Shown in pieces: positions 34,648 to 43,073 of a stretch of 64,000 nt of DNA. The position numbers and the translations under genes are program-made. The notes beneath the pieces were generated by a model. It had not been told where the DNA came from. It made no database searches and saw only the letters and a list, made by a program, of their open reading frames with translations. The DNA is from Chitinophaga tropicalis. GTDB taxonomy: Bacteria > Bacteroidota > Bacteroidia > Chitinophagales > Chitinophagaceae. The DNA is taken from assembly GCF_009758205.1 (NCBI RefSeq), contig NZ_WRXN01000002.1:434001-498000 (forward strand). Reading direction: 5' to 3'. How positions within the stretch are numbered: the stretch's first letter is position 1; every line of letters begins with the position of its first letter.

Positions 34648-35664
34648 TTAATCAAGCCAGTTTCCCAGGATGCTGCCTATTTTCTCAAACTCGATCAGGA
34701 AGCCGTCGTGGCCGTAAGATGAGTCTATTTCGTGGTAGGTGGCATTCGGAATGTAGCGGGAGAGGAATACCTGTTCTTCCGGCGGACAAAGCACATCGCT
34801 CGTGATACCGATGATCAGGGAAGGCTGGGAAATGAGGGCCAGGGTTCCGGCAAGGTCGGTTTCCCGGCCGCGGGCTATGTTGTGGCTGTCCATTGCCTTG
34901 GTAAGCAGCCAGTAAGATTGCGCGTTGAAGCGTTTTACCAGTTTATCTCCCTGGTAGTTGATATAGGAAGAAGCCCGGAAATTGTCAGTCTTTTCCTTGT
35001 CAGGATCAGACTGAGTGCGTACAAACGTCTGGTAGTTACGGTAAGTGAGCATGCCGAGTGCACGGGCAGCTTTTAAGCCTGCGGCGCCGGCAGCGGCGCT
35101 ATTGTCTTTCCAGGTGCTGTCAGCTTCAATGCTCAGTCTCTGGGCAGTATGAATCGCTATGCCCCAGGCGCTTTCAGAGGCGCCGGTACACATCAGGCAG
35201 AGGCGGTTGATATTTTCCGGTTCCAGTAATGCCCATTCCAGGGCCTGGTAGCCGCCCATAGAACCTCCCATCAGCAACGCTACCTGTTCAATGCCCAGGT
35301 GTTTACGCAGAAGTACGTGCGCCTGTACCATGTCGCGGACGGTTACCTGCGGGAAGGAATAATAGTAAGGCTGTCCGGTGGCGGGATCAGTGGAAAGGGG
35401 ACCGGACGTTCCATAGCAGGAGCCAAGTATATTGGCACATATGATATAGTGACGTTCAGGGTCTATGGCCCTGCCAGGGCCTATGAGGCCCTGCCACCAG
35501 TCTGCTACGTCGGAATTGGCTGTCAGTGCATGACATATCCATACAACGTTGCTACCGTTCTTATCTGGTTTGCCGTAAGTGTGATAAGCAATATGCAGTT
35601 CCGGCAAGGTAATGCCGGATTCTAAAATAAATGCCTGTTTGCTATGAAAGATCTGTGCCGCCAA
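34648..35664 (-). CDS. metX: Homoserine O-acetyltransferase MetX
   Basis: The 338-residue alpha/beta hydrolase-fold enzyme activates homoserine with an acyl group for methionine synthesis. It has HALTANSDVADWW, RHYIICANILGSCYGTSGP, the nucleophile elbow LLMGGSMGGYQ (Ser135), ITSDVLCPPEEQ with the Asp and SSYGHDGFLIE with the catalytic His. Some MetX-type proteins use succinyl-CoA, so the acyl donor is not proven. It is divergent from the OsmC/sulfhydrylase genes, which supply the next step. Confidence 0.92.
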   Translation of the reverse strand: MAAQIFHSKQAFILESGITLPELHIAYHTYGKPDKNGSNVVWICHALTANSDVADWWQGLIGPGRAIDPERHYIICANILGSCYGTSGPLSTDPATGQPYYYSFPQVTVRDMVQAHVLLRKHLGIEQVALLMGGSMGGYQALEWALLEPENINRLCLMCTGASESAWGIAIHTAQRLSIEADSTWKDNSAAAGAAGLKAARALGMLTYRNYQTFVRTQSDPDKEKTDNFRASSYINYQGDKLVKRFNAQSYWLLTKAMDSHNIARGRETDLAGTLALISQPSLIIGITSDVLCPPEEQVFLSRYIPNATYHEIDSSYGHDGFLIEFEKIGSILGNWLD

Positions 35665-35683
35665 AGCCCCGGAAAAATTTGCG

Positions 35684-35691
35684 CAAATCTA
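35684..35691 (-). promoter_or_regulatory. Minus-7 promoter element of metX
   Basis: The minus strand reads TAGATTTG, an exact TAnnTTTG match about 20 bp before the ATG, so the leader would be about 12 nt and leaves no room for a riboswitch. Confidence 0.55.
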
Positions 35692-35845
35692 AGGGAAAAA
35701 ATACTGAATCCATAATGATGTGAGAACAGGTAGCATAGCAGTTGGGGACTTTATATCATATTTAATGCGCTTTTTTGAGGGCGCTTTCCCGGCCTGCGGC
35801 CGCAAAAGAATTTAAACTGGCAACCGGATAGGGCCCCCTAACCAC

Positions 35846-35881
35846 CGTCATTTGGGATTTGATTCCCCACTAAGTATCTTT
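35846..35881 (+). promoter_or_regulatory. Promoter of the OsmC gene
   Basis: TATCTTTG at 35874-35881 is an exact minus-7 match, and a TTTG sits about 20 bp upstream in the minus-33 position. The expected start is within about 15 nt of the OsmC ATG at 35903. Confidence 0.65.
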
Positions 35882-35902
35882 GGTATCTAATTTTTAGATC
35901 CA

Positions 35903-36325
35903 ATGAAGATATCACTACAGAGAATTGATGATTCATTCAACATGGAAGCTGTTGATGCCGGCGGGCACAAAGTATTGATGGATTCTTCCGTTGAAAACGG
36001 CGGGAAAGGTAACGGCGTAAGACCGATGCAGATGCTTCTGATGGGACTGGGCGGCTGCTCGGCCATAGACGTAGCAATGATCCTGAAGAAACAACGCCAG
36101 GAGCTGACTGACTTCCGTATTGAAGTTGATGGTGAACGCGAAAAAGGGAAAGAACCCTCTATCTGGGAGAAAGTACATATCATCTTCCACCTGAAAGGTG
36201 CTAACCTGGACCCCGACAAAGCAACAAGAGCGGTAGAACTCTCTATGACCAAATATTGCTCTGTTGCCGAAACTTTACGCCGCGCAGGTGGGGACCTTAC
36301 CTGGGAAACCAGGGTGAATGAGTAA
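35903..36325 (+). CDS. OsmC-family protein
   Basis: The 140-residue protein has the OsmC/Ohr fold: RPMQMLLMGLGGCSAIDVAMIL with Cys52 and ELSMTKYCSVAETL with Cys119, the pair that reduces organic hydroperoxides in Ohr/OsmC enzymes. The shorter YhfA-like branch is more likely than Ohr, and its substrate is uncertain. It lies 90 bp upstream of the sulfhydrylase gene on the same strand, and the same pairing with methionine genes suggests a sulfur-metabolism or thiol-stress role. Confidence 0.85.
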   Translation: MKISLQRIDDSFNMEAVDAGGHKVLMDSSVENGGKGNGVRPMQMLLMGLGGCSAIDVAMILKKQRQELTDFRIEVDGEREKGKEPSIWEKVHIIFHLKGANLDPDKATRAVELSMTKYCSVAETLRRAGGDLTWETRVNE

Positions 36326-36340
36326 TTCGCCGTTTTTACA

Positions 36341-36373
36341 TGACAATGTCAAGCAATAACTTGACTATGTCAA
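36341..36373 (+). promoter_or_regulatory. Twin palindromic operator candidate upstream of the sulfhydrylase gene
   Basis: TGAC-AAT-GTCA at 36341-36351 and TTGAC-TAT-GTCAA at 36361-36373 have centres 21 bp apart, two helical turns. Both share TGAC-NAT-GTCA. They lie between OsmC and the sulfhydrylase start at 36416. Confidence 0.6.
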
Positions 36374-36415
36374 TCAATCAAGAAATAATAATTAACATTA
36401 ATATACCAGCAAAAG

Positions 36416-37597
36416 ATGGAGAAAGATCAATACCGGCCGGAAACCAATGCAGTCAGGATACAGACCGAAAAAACATGGCAGATGGAGCATTCCACCCCGC
36501 TTTTCCTCACTTCCAGTTTTACCTATGATAATGCGGAAGAAATGCGGGCCACATTTGCGGATGAAACAGATAATAATATCTACAGCCGTTTCAGTAACCC
36601 TAATGTGGACGAGTTTGTAAGGAAAGTATGTGCACTGGAAGGAGCTGAGGCCGGATATGCCACCTCATCCGGTATGAGTGCGATCTTTGCCAGTTTCATG
36701 GCACTGCTGAAAACAGGCGATCACCTGCTTTCCGCCAGCTCTATCTTTGGCTCTACCCATACGGTGATCACCAAATATCTGCCTAAATGGGGCATTGAGC
36801 ACAGCTACTTTGATATTAACAATCCGGCTGGTATCGAGGCGCTTATAAAGCCCAATACCAAAATGATCTTCGTAGAAACGCCGTCCAACCCGGGCCTGGA
36901 GATCATTGACCTGGACCTGCTGGCCGGCATTGCCAATAAACATAACATTATCCTCAACGTTGATAACTGCTTTGCATCGCCTGTATTACAGCGTCCTGTT
37001 GCACATGGCGTACATATCGTTACCCACTCCGCCACCAAATGGATGGATGGGCAGGGACGTGTACTGGGTGGCGTTGTAGTTGGACGTGCAGACCTGATCA
37101 AAGAGATCTATGCTTTTTGCAGGAGCACAGGACCCGCGATGTCTCCGTTCAACGCATGGGTACTGAGTAAAAGTATGGAGACCCTGCATATCCGCATGGC
37201 CCGTCATTCTGAAAGCGCCCTGGCCCTGGCTAAAGCGCTGGAAGGTAATCCGTTGCTGGAATGGGTGAAATATCCTATGCTGGAAAGCCATCCACAGCAT
37301 GCTATTGCTAAAAAGCAGATGAGTGGCGGCGGAGGTATTGTATGCTTTGAGCTGAAAGGAGGATTGCAGAGCGGCACCCGTTTCCTGGATGCGCTGAAAA
37401 TGCTTACGCTGACGGCCAACCTGGGAGACAGCAGAAGTATTGCTTCCCATCCGGCAAGCACCACACATGCCAAGCTGACGGATACCGAGAGGGTGCAGGT
37501 AGGGATCACACCAGGCATGATAAGAATATCGGTCGGCCTGGAAAACGTGCAGGACATACTGGATGATATTTTACAGGCACTAGAAAAAAGTAAGTAA
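36416..37597 (+). CDS. metZ: O-acyl-homoserine sulfhydrylase (MetZ-like, Cys/Met metabolism PLP enzyme)
   Basis: This is a 393-residue fold-type I PLP enzyme. It has YSRFSNPNVDEF, the YATSSGMSAIFAS cofactor-phosphate loop, FVETPSNPGLEI, the NVDNCFASP Asp183 that pairs with the pyridine nitrogen, and THSATKWMDGQGR with Schiff-base Lys208. Together with MetX it makes homocysteine directly from acylhomoserine and sulfide. Cystathionine gamma-synthase activity cannot be excluded from sequence alone; the divergent metX gene supports sulfhydrylation. Confidence 0.87.
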   Translation: MEKDQYRPETNAVRIQTEKTWQMEHSTPLFLTSSFTYDNAEEMRATFADETDNNIYSRFSNPNVDEFVRKVCALEGAEAGYATSSGMSAIFASFMALLKTGDHLLSASSIFGSTHTVITKYLPKWGIEHSYFDINNPAGIEALIKPNTKMIFVETPSNPGLEIIDLDLLAGIANKHNIILNVDNCFASPVLQRPVAHGVHIVTHSATKWMDGQGRVLGGVVVGRADLIKEIYAFCRSTGPAMSPFNAWVLSKSMETLHIRMARHSESALALAKALEGNPLLEWVKYPMLESHPQHAIAKKQMSGGGGIVCFELKGGLQSGTRFLDALKMLTLTANLGDSRSIASHPASTTHAKLTDTERVQVGITPGMIRISVGLENVQDILDDILQALEKSK

Positions 37598-37608
37598 ACC
37601 ATATGCTT

Positions 37609-37640
37609 CAGGGAGTTAACTTTAACTCCCTGTTTTTTTT
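37609..37640 (+). terminator. Intrinsic terminator after the sulfhydrylase gene
   Basis: CAGGGAGTTA/TAACTCCCTG stem with a 4-nt loop and eight T residues. Confidence 0.9.
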
Positions 37641-37663
37641 CCTACAACCAAAATTCCAACATT

Positions 37664-38755
37664 ATGAAAATTGTAAAGAAAATCTTCATTGTACTGGGCA
37701 TCCTCATTGCCATTCTATTGTTAGTAGCATTATTTGTAAAGAAAGACTATGCCGTTGAAAGGGAAATCGTGATCAACAAACCCAAACAGGAGGTTTTTGA
37801 TTATGTAAAGTATCTGAAAAACCAGGATAACTACAGTAAATGGGCCATGATGGACCCTACTATGAAAAAATCCTACAGGGGTACAGATGGTACCGTAGGA
37901 TTTGTATCCCGCTGGGAGGGTAACAAAGAGGTTGGTGTTGGAGAGCAGGAGATCAAAAAAATAGCAGAGGGAGAGCGTATAGATTATGAGCTCCGTTTTT
38001 ATAAGCCGTTTGAGGCAACTGAACCTGCTTATATGATCACTGAAGCAGCGGGCGACAACCAGACTAAAGTGAAATGGGGCTTTAACGGACATATGAATTA
38101 TCCTATGAACCTGATGCTGCTTTGCATGAATATGGAAGAAATGATCGGCAATGATCTGCAAACCGGGCTGGGTAAGCTGAAAACTGTATTGGAAAGTCAG
38201 CCGGCAACAGCCAGTGCTGATGGCAGCAGGGAGTTCTTACTGCAATATTATAATCAAACAGCAGAAAACCTGAAGAATGCTGTTGCCGGTTTAAATGAGG
38301 CACAGCTGAAGTTCAGCCCCGCAAAGGACAAATGGTCTATAGCTCAATGCCTGGAGCATATTGTGGCAGCGGAAAAGCTGCTTTTTACCATGGGACAGAA
38401 AGAGATGGAAAAACCTGCACAACCTGCTCTGAAATCAGAAATCAAAGCCTCAGATGCAGATCTGATCAAAAATATCACCGATCGTACAGAAAAATTCAAA
38501 GCTCCTAAAGAGTTGCAGCCTTCCGGAAAATATACCAGCGCAGAAATTGCTCTTGCTGATTTTACTGCAGGCAGACAACCTGTCCTGGATTATATCAAGA
38601 GTGCCGATCTGAATAATCTTCGTGATCATATCAGCGACTTTCCTACGGGTAAAGTAGATGGATATCAGAGTTTACTGCTGATTGCGGCACATAGTGCAAG
38701 GCATACCAGACAGATAGAAGAAGTAAAGTCTAATCCTGGCTTCCCTAAAGAATAA
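37664..38755 (+). CDS. Membrane-anchored SRPBCC domain fused to a DinB-type domain
   Basis: The protein has 363 residues. There is one N-terminal membrane anchor (residues 5-25), then an SRPBCC/polyketide-cyclase-like domain (about 30-175: REIVINKPKQEVFDYVKYLKN...GFVSRWEGNKEVGVGEQEI) and a C-terminal four-helix DinB superfamily domain (about 190-355) with WSIAQCLEHIVAAE and LLIAAHSARHTRQIEEV, whose three His would bind a metal. SRPBCC domains bind hydrophobic ligands, and DinB-type domains include thiol-dependent metalloenzymes. The combination in one chain is unusual; the substrate is unknown. It stands alone between two terminators. Confidence 0.8.
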   Translation: MKIVKKIFIVLGILIAILLLVALFVKKDYAVEREIVINKPKQEVFDYVKYLKNQDNYSKWAMMDPTMKKSYRGTDGTVGFVSRWEGNKEVGVGEQEIKKIAEGERIDYELRFYKPFEATEPAYMITEAAGDNQTKVKWGFNGHMNYPMNLMLLCMNMEEMIGNDLQTGLGKLKTVLESQPATASADGSREFLLQYYNQTAENLKNAVAGLNEAQLKFSPAKDKWSIAQCLEHIVAAEKLLFTMGQKEMEKPAQPALKSEIKASDADLIKNITDRTEKFKAPKELQPSGKYTSAEIALADFTAGRQPVLDYIKSADLNNLRDHISDFPTGKVDGYQSLLLIAAHSARHTRQIEEVKSNPGFPKE

Positions 38756-38788
38756 GCTTACCTCATCATTCAATATGGAAAATTGCCC

Positions 38789-38825
38789 AAAAAGACGGCC
38801 CCGCGGAAGGCAGGGCCGTCTTTTT
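38789..38825 (+). terminator. Intrinsic terminator of the SRPBCC-DinB gene
   Basis: AAAAAGACGGCCC pairs with GGGCCGTCTTTTT around an 11-nt loop, with a T-tract on either strand. Confidence 0.88.
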
Positions 38826-38836
38826 GAAGGTGTAGG

Positions 38837-38859
38837 TCAACCCGCCAGAGGCGGGTTGA
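38837..38859. repeat. Perfect 10-bp intergenic palindrome
   Basis: TCAACCCGCC-AGA-GGCGGGTTGA, without a T-tail, directly after a true terminator. It resembles the other 3-nt-loop GC palindromes in this window. Confidence 0.6.
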
Positions 38860-39075
38860 TTAAAAGCTTTTTACTTTGGAGATAGCGTTTTTTTATAAGA
38901 GAAGGGACTTCTGACTGCGAGAAAGGTATTTTTTTGACAGCCTTTTTTGACGAGGGGATTAAGCCAGCAGCAGGCAAAAGAGATCGGATCCCGGTACTAC
39001 CGTCAACGGCATAATTTTTTTTTATTTAAAAAAAGCCTAACTTAATGGTATAGTTACTTCCTTAAATATTTTGTT

Positions 39076-39507
39076 ATGGATACTGTTAGAAATATCCTGC
39101 AAATAAAAGGAAACATGGTTTACACGATCTGCATCACCTGCTCCGTGTACGAAGCACTGGAAGTACTCGAAGAAAAGAATTTAGGCGCACTTGTAGTAGT
39201 GGACGAAAGTGGAAAATTGATAGGCATATTCACTGAACGGGATTACGCACGCAAAGTTATCCTGAAAGGACGTTCCTCTAAAGAGACTCTTGTCAGAGAC
39301 ATCATGACCGACAGCCCGGTATTTGTCACACCTGATACAGAAGTTGAATACTGCATGCAATTGATGACGAATAAGTTCATCCGCCATCTCCCCGTTATTG
39401 AAAATGATCAGCTGACCGGCCTCATCTCCATCGGTGACATTGTGAAACATGTCATCAGCAACAAAGACTTCATCATTCAGAACCTCGAACATTACATCAT
39501 TAGCTAG
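39076..39507 (+). CDS. Twin CBS-domain protein
   Basis: The 143-residue protein is made of two CBS motifs: VYEALEVLEEKNLGALVVVDESGKLIGIFTERDYARKVI and DTEVEYCMQLMTNKFIRHLPVIENDQLTGLISIGDIV. Paired CBS domains bind adenine nucleotides and usually regulate a partner protein. No catalytic domain is attached. It lies upstream of the complex I operon on the same strand, 178 bp away; a functional link is not shown. Confidence 0.88.
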   Translation: MDTVRNILQIKGNMVYTICITCSVYEALEVLEEKNLGALVVVDESGKLIGIFTERDYARKVILKGRSSKETLVRDIMTDSPVFVTPDTEVEYCMQLMTNKFIRHLPVIENDQLTGLISIGDIVKHVISNKDFIIQNLEHYIIS

Positions 39508-39685
39508 AGCACGTTACGTAAGACTGTACGACGACGTTACAACCATCTTTCTTTTTTAGCAAAGAACGGAATACGGTAGTGTATCAGTTTGAATTTTTCT
39601 CTCGGAAATAGTTTGTCCGTTTTACAATGGGGCAGACTGAAGCACAATCCGTATTGTATTCATTTACGGGAAAAAATTTTACGTT

Positions 39686-40123
39686 ATGGGAAATGGAATT
39701 CCAGATGTTCCCTTATGGCCTTTGCTGCTCTATACAGGCCTTGTGGTGATATTACTCGCCGCTATCCTTATCTTATCTTATATACTGGGGCAGCATCACA
39801 ATGACCGCGCTACCAGTAAACCTTATGAGGGCGGTATAGAGCAGACCGGATCCGCACGACTTCAATTCCCCGTACAATTCTACCTCGTAGCCATGTTATT
39901 CGTCATTTTTGATGTCGAAGCCGTTTTCATTATGCTCTGGGCACTGGGTTTCTATGACCTGGGATGGGCAGGCTATCTCGGCGCTGCATTCTTTATCGGG
40001 CAACTGGTGGTTGTACTGATCTATGAATGGGGCATTGGCGCATTAAACATCGGGGCAGACGCCAAAAAAATATTAAAAGCCTTAAAACTAAAACAACAGC
40101 AAAATGAAATGGTGGCTAAGTAA
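39686..40123 (+). CDS. nuoA: NADH-quinone oxidoreductase subunit A
   Basis: The 145-residue protein has three membrane helices and the family motifs [41 protein letters not shown]. The loop with the conserved Cys of NuoA/ND3 shows KPYEGGIEQ, so that Cys is absent here. It is the first gene of a 13-gene complex I operon and overlaps nuoB by 20 bp. Confidence 0.93.
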   Translation: MGNGIPDVPLWPLLLYTGLVVILLAAILILSYILGQHHNDRATSKPYEGGIEQTGSARLQFPVQFYLVAMLFVIFDVEAVFIMLWALGFYDLGWAGYLGAAFFIGQLVVVLIYEWGIGALNIGADAKKILKALKLKQQQNEMVAK

Positions 40124-40754
40124 AGCAGGCGATCAGTCCGGTCATATTTCCGGGAACGGGAATGGGAACGGTACTATGGAAGAAGCTGTCAGCAGAAGTA
40201 TTATGCTGACAACCGTACAGGACCTTCTGGGCTGGGGCCGTAAAAATTCCATGTGGCCATTCCATTTCGGATTGAGCTGTTGTTTTGTAGAGATGGCTAC
40301 CAGCATTACCAGTAAATACGATGTAGCCAGGTTTGGCGCTGAAGTGATACGTGGTACGCCACGTGAAGCAGATGTGATGGTCATTGCAGGAACCGTTTTC
40401 GTTAAAATGGTACCTATCATCAAAAGGCTTCATGAACAGATGATGGAACCCCGGTGGGTCATTTCTATGGGAAGCTGCGCCAACAGCGGTGGTATGTATG
40501 ATATCTACAGTGTGGTACAGGGCGTGGATAAATTCCTGCCGGTAGATGTGTACGTGCCTGGTTGTCCGCCTAGGCCGGACGCCTTTATGCAGGGCCTTAT
40601 GTTACTTGCCGATGCTGTTGGAAAAGAAGCGCGGCCATTGAGCTGGACCATCGGAGAACAGGGCGTTATAAAACCACATATGCTTTCTATGAAAGAAGGC
40701 AGACGCGAAGAACGAACCAAGATGACCTCTTTCAGAGGGATCGATGAAATATAA
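40104..40754 (+). CDS. nuoB: NADH-quinone oxidoreductase subunit B
   Basis: The 216-residue protein carries the N2 [4Fe-4S] cluster ligands: the tandem Cys of GLSCCFVEM, Cys of GSCANSGG and Cys of [10 protein letters not shown]2 is the last cluster, the one that reduces quinone. A Gly/Asn-rich N-terminal extension (about residues 10-23) precedes the conserved part; an internal start at MEEAVSR is possible but the early start agrees with overlap coupling to nuoA. Confidence 0.94.
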   Translation: MKWWLSKAGDQSGHISGNGNGNGTMEEAVSRSIMLTTVQDLLGWGRKNSMWPFHFGLSCCFVEMATSITSKYDVARFGAEVIRGTPREADVMVIAGTVFVKMVPIIKRLHEQMMEPRWVISMGSCANSGGMYDIYSVVQGVDKFLPVDVYVPGCPPRPDAFMQGLMLLADAVGKEARPLSWTIGEQGVIKPHMLSMKEGRREERTKMTSFRGIDEI

Positions 40755-40766
40755 ACTGGTAAAGAT

Positions 40767-42506
40767 ATGCAGTATGCAGATCATATTTCTTCAGACCTGA
40801 TTGAACGCTTTGGCCCGGACGTATTCCGGCATCAGGTTACCGCCGACGGGGTGCTTACCCTCTGGACCGGCAAGGAAAATATTGTCCCGGTAGTCCAGTA
40901 CCTGAAATCAAATCATTATCCGTTACTGTACGATCTATGTGGAATAGACGAACGGGACCGGGCCGGAAAAGAGACCTTCACCCTTGCAGACTTCACCGTA
41001 GTTTACCATCTCTTCTCCTTCAGACATAATAACTTCATCCGGCTTAAAGTAGCACTATCCGGCGATTACCCATCCCTTCCTTCCATCACATCTATCTTCC
41101 AAAATGCTAACTGGTACGAACGCGAAGTGTATGATATGTTCGGTATCCGTTTTGAAGGTCATCCTCACTTACAGCGTTTACTGATGCCCCTCACCTGGGA
41201 AGGACATCCCCTCCGTAAAGAACATCCGGCCAGAGCCACTGAAATGGGCCCTTTTCACCTGTATGATGAGAAGCAGGACCTGGAACAGGAAATGCTGCGC
41301 TTCAAACCGGAAGAGTGGGGACTGCAATCGCAGGGCGAGGATACAGATTTTATGTTCCTGAATATTGGTCCGCAGCACCCTGGCACACACGGCGTACTAC
41401 GCATTATTCTGCAGCTGGAAGGAGAGGAGATCGTTGACGCCGTACCGGAAATCGGCTTCCATCACCGCGGAGCGGAGAAAATGGGGGAACGTCAGAGCTG
41501 GCATACCTATATTCCTTATACAGACCGTGTAGATTACCTGGGTGGTGTAATGAACAACCTGGCTTACCTGCTGGCAGTAGAAGAAATGGCAGGTATAAAA
41601 GTACCCGAAAGAGTGAAAGTGATACGGGTTATGCTGTGCGAGTTGTTCCGCATAAACAGCCATCTGGTATGGTTCGGCACGTTTGCACAGGACCTGGGTC
41701 AATTATCTCCCGTGTTCTACATGTTCACCGAAAGGGAAAAGATATTTGATATCATTGAAGCTGTTTGCGGAGACCGTATGCACCCCAACTGGTTCCGTAT
41801 CGGCGGTGTGGCACAGGACCTTCCCAAAGGATGGGACAGGCTGGTACGTGAGTTTGTAACCCATTTCCCCAAACATCTGAAGGAGTATAACGATATGGTG
41901 CTCCGCAACAGTCTTATTAAGGCACGAACCAGGGGCATAGGCGTGTACACACTGGAGGAAGCCATTGAATGGGGAGTGACAGGGCCTGGGCTCAGGGCCT
42001 GTGGTTTTGAGTGGGACTTCCGTAAGAAACGGCCTTATTCAGGCTATGAAATGTTTGATTTTGATATTCCTATTGCGCAGAACGGCGACTGTTATGACCG
42101 CTCACTCGTGAGAGTGGAGGAGATGCGGCAAAGCCTGCGCATTATAGAACAGTGTCTAAATAATATGCCGGAGGGAAATTATAAGGCAGATCATCCTCTC
42201 ACTACGCCTCCTATTAAAAAGCATACCATGCAGGACATAGAAACGCTCATCAACCATTTTCTTAACGTAAGCTGGGGGCCTGTTATTCCACCAGGAGAAG
42301 CTATGAGCTGCATAGAGGCTACAAAAGGAGCTAACAGTTATTACCTGGTCAGCGATGGTAATACATCGTCTTACCGTACGCGGATACGCACTCCGTCATT
42401 TGCGCATATGCAGATGGTGCCGTATATCAGTAAAGGCTATACTGTGGCTGACCTTCTCTCTATATTAGGTAGTGTGGATTATGTGCTGGCAGATATAGAC
42501 AGATAG
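40767..42506 (+). CDS. nuoCD: Fused NADH-quinone oxidoreductase subunits C and D
   Basis: The protein has 579 residues. Residues 1-175 are NuoC (30-kDa: [27 protein letters not shown]), and residues from about 190 are NuoD (49-kDa: [55 protein letters not shown], and the C-terminal [18 protein letters not shown]). The two subunits, separate in many bacteria, are fused as in E. coli and many Bacteroidota. NuoD shapes the quinone pocket against N2. A 102-bp gap with GATA-rich repeats follows. Confidence 0.94.
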   Translation: MQYADHISSDLIERFGPDVFRHQVTADGVLTLWTGKENIVPVVQYLKSNHYPLLYDLCGIDERDRAGKETFTLADFTVVYHLFSFRHNNFIRLKVALSGDYPSLPSITSIFQNANWYEREVYDMFGIRFEGHPHLQRLLMPLTWEGHPLRKEHPARATEMGPFHLYDEKQDLEQEMLRFKPEEWGLQSQGEDTDFMFLNIGPQHPGTHGVLRIILQLEGEEIVDAVPEIGFHHRGAEKMGERQSWHTYIPYTDRVDYLGGVMNNLAYLLAVEEMAGIKVPERVKVIRVMLCELFRINSHLVWFGTFAQDLGQLSPVFYMFTEREKIFDIIEAVCGDRMHPNWFRIGGVAQDLPKGWDRLVREFVTHFPKHLKEYNDMVLRNSLIKARTRGIGVYTLEEAIEWGVTGPGLRACGFEWDFRKKRPYSGYEMFDFDIPIAQNGDCYDRSLVRVEEMRQSLRIIEQCLNNMPEGNYKADHPLTTPPIKKHTMQDIETLINHFLNVSWGPVIPPGEAMSCIEATKGANSYYLVSDGNTSSYRTRIRTPSFAHMQMVPYISKGYTVADLLSILGSVDYVLADIDR

Positions 42507-42608
42507 ATAGATAATAATGTAGAACACTTATGTAAACAGTAAAGAAAAATAGCAGCAACGCGAATGATTTTGCGGACATAGATAGACAGATAGTAAAACA
42601 AAACGCTT
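42507..42608. other. nuoCD-nuoE spacer with short GATA-rich repeats
   Basis: The largest gap in the nuo operon contains the 12-mer ATAGACAGATAG twice, at its two ends (about 42496 and 42581), plus further GATA units. No terminator hairpin or clear promoter was seen. Confidence 0.45.
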
Positions 42609-43073
42609 ATGCTTTCAGTAACAGAAAAACAGGCCATAGATCATGAAATAGCACTTGTGCCTTATAAAAAGGCAAGTGTGATAGAGGCGTTGAAGATTGT
42701 GCAGCAGCACCGTGGGTGGATCAGCGATGAAAGTGTTGAGGAAATAGCAGCTTACCTGGAGATCAGTCCGGCGGAAGTAGACAGTGTAGCCACTTTCTAC
42801 AATCTCATTTTTCGTAAGCCTGTAGGCCGGCATGTTATCCTGCTGTGCGACAGTATTTCCTGCTATGTAATGGGATACCCCCGTCTGCATAAGCTGCTGG
42901 AAGATAAGCTGCATATACGTATGGGAGGAACAACTGCCGATAACCGCTTTACGTTGCTGCCTAACGTTTGCCTGGGTTGCTGTGATCATGCGCCGGCCCT
43001 GATGATAGATAAAGACCTTTACAGGGATGTGGAACCCGCATTGCTGGACGATATCTTAAAAAAATATGAGTAA
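42609..43073 (+). CDS. nuoE: NADH-quinone oxidoreductase subunit E
   Basis: The 154-residue thioredoxin-like protein binds the N1a [2Fe-2S] cluster through CDSISC (C-x4-C) and CLGCC (C-x3-C). It contains an extra Cys in the second motif, where Ala is more usual. It forms the NADH-input module with NuoF and overlaps it by 8 bp. Confidence 0.93.
   Translation: MLSVTEKQAIDHEIALVPYKKASVIEALKIVQQHRGWISDESVEEIAAYLEISPAEVDSVATFYNLIFRKPVGRHVILLCDSISCYVMGYPRLHKLLEDKLHIRMGGTTADNRFTLLPNVCLGCCDHAPALMIDKDLYRDVEPALLDDILKKYE

Larger units (their letters stand above)
38756..39075. other. Intergenic region with two hairpins
   Basis: This 320-bp stretch contains the terminator at 38789-38825 and the palindrome at 38837-38859. 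The remainder (38880-39060) is A/T-rich and ends with TATTTTG (about 39066) just before the CBS gene, a possible minus-7 box one base short of consensus. No gene was seen. Confidence 0.4.

Noticed and set aside
35760..35870. GCAACC-containing GC-rich stretch considered as a SAM riboswitch for the methionine genes
   Set aside because: It lies upstream of the OsmC minus-7 box and is not in the metX leader; the conserved SAM-I core and pairing are absent.
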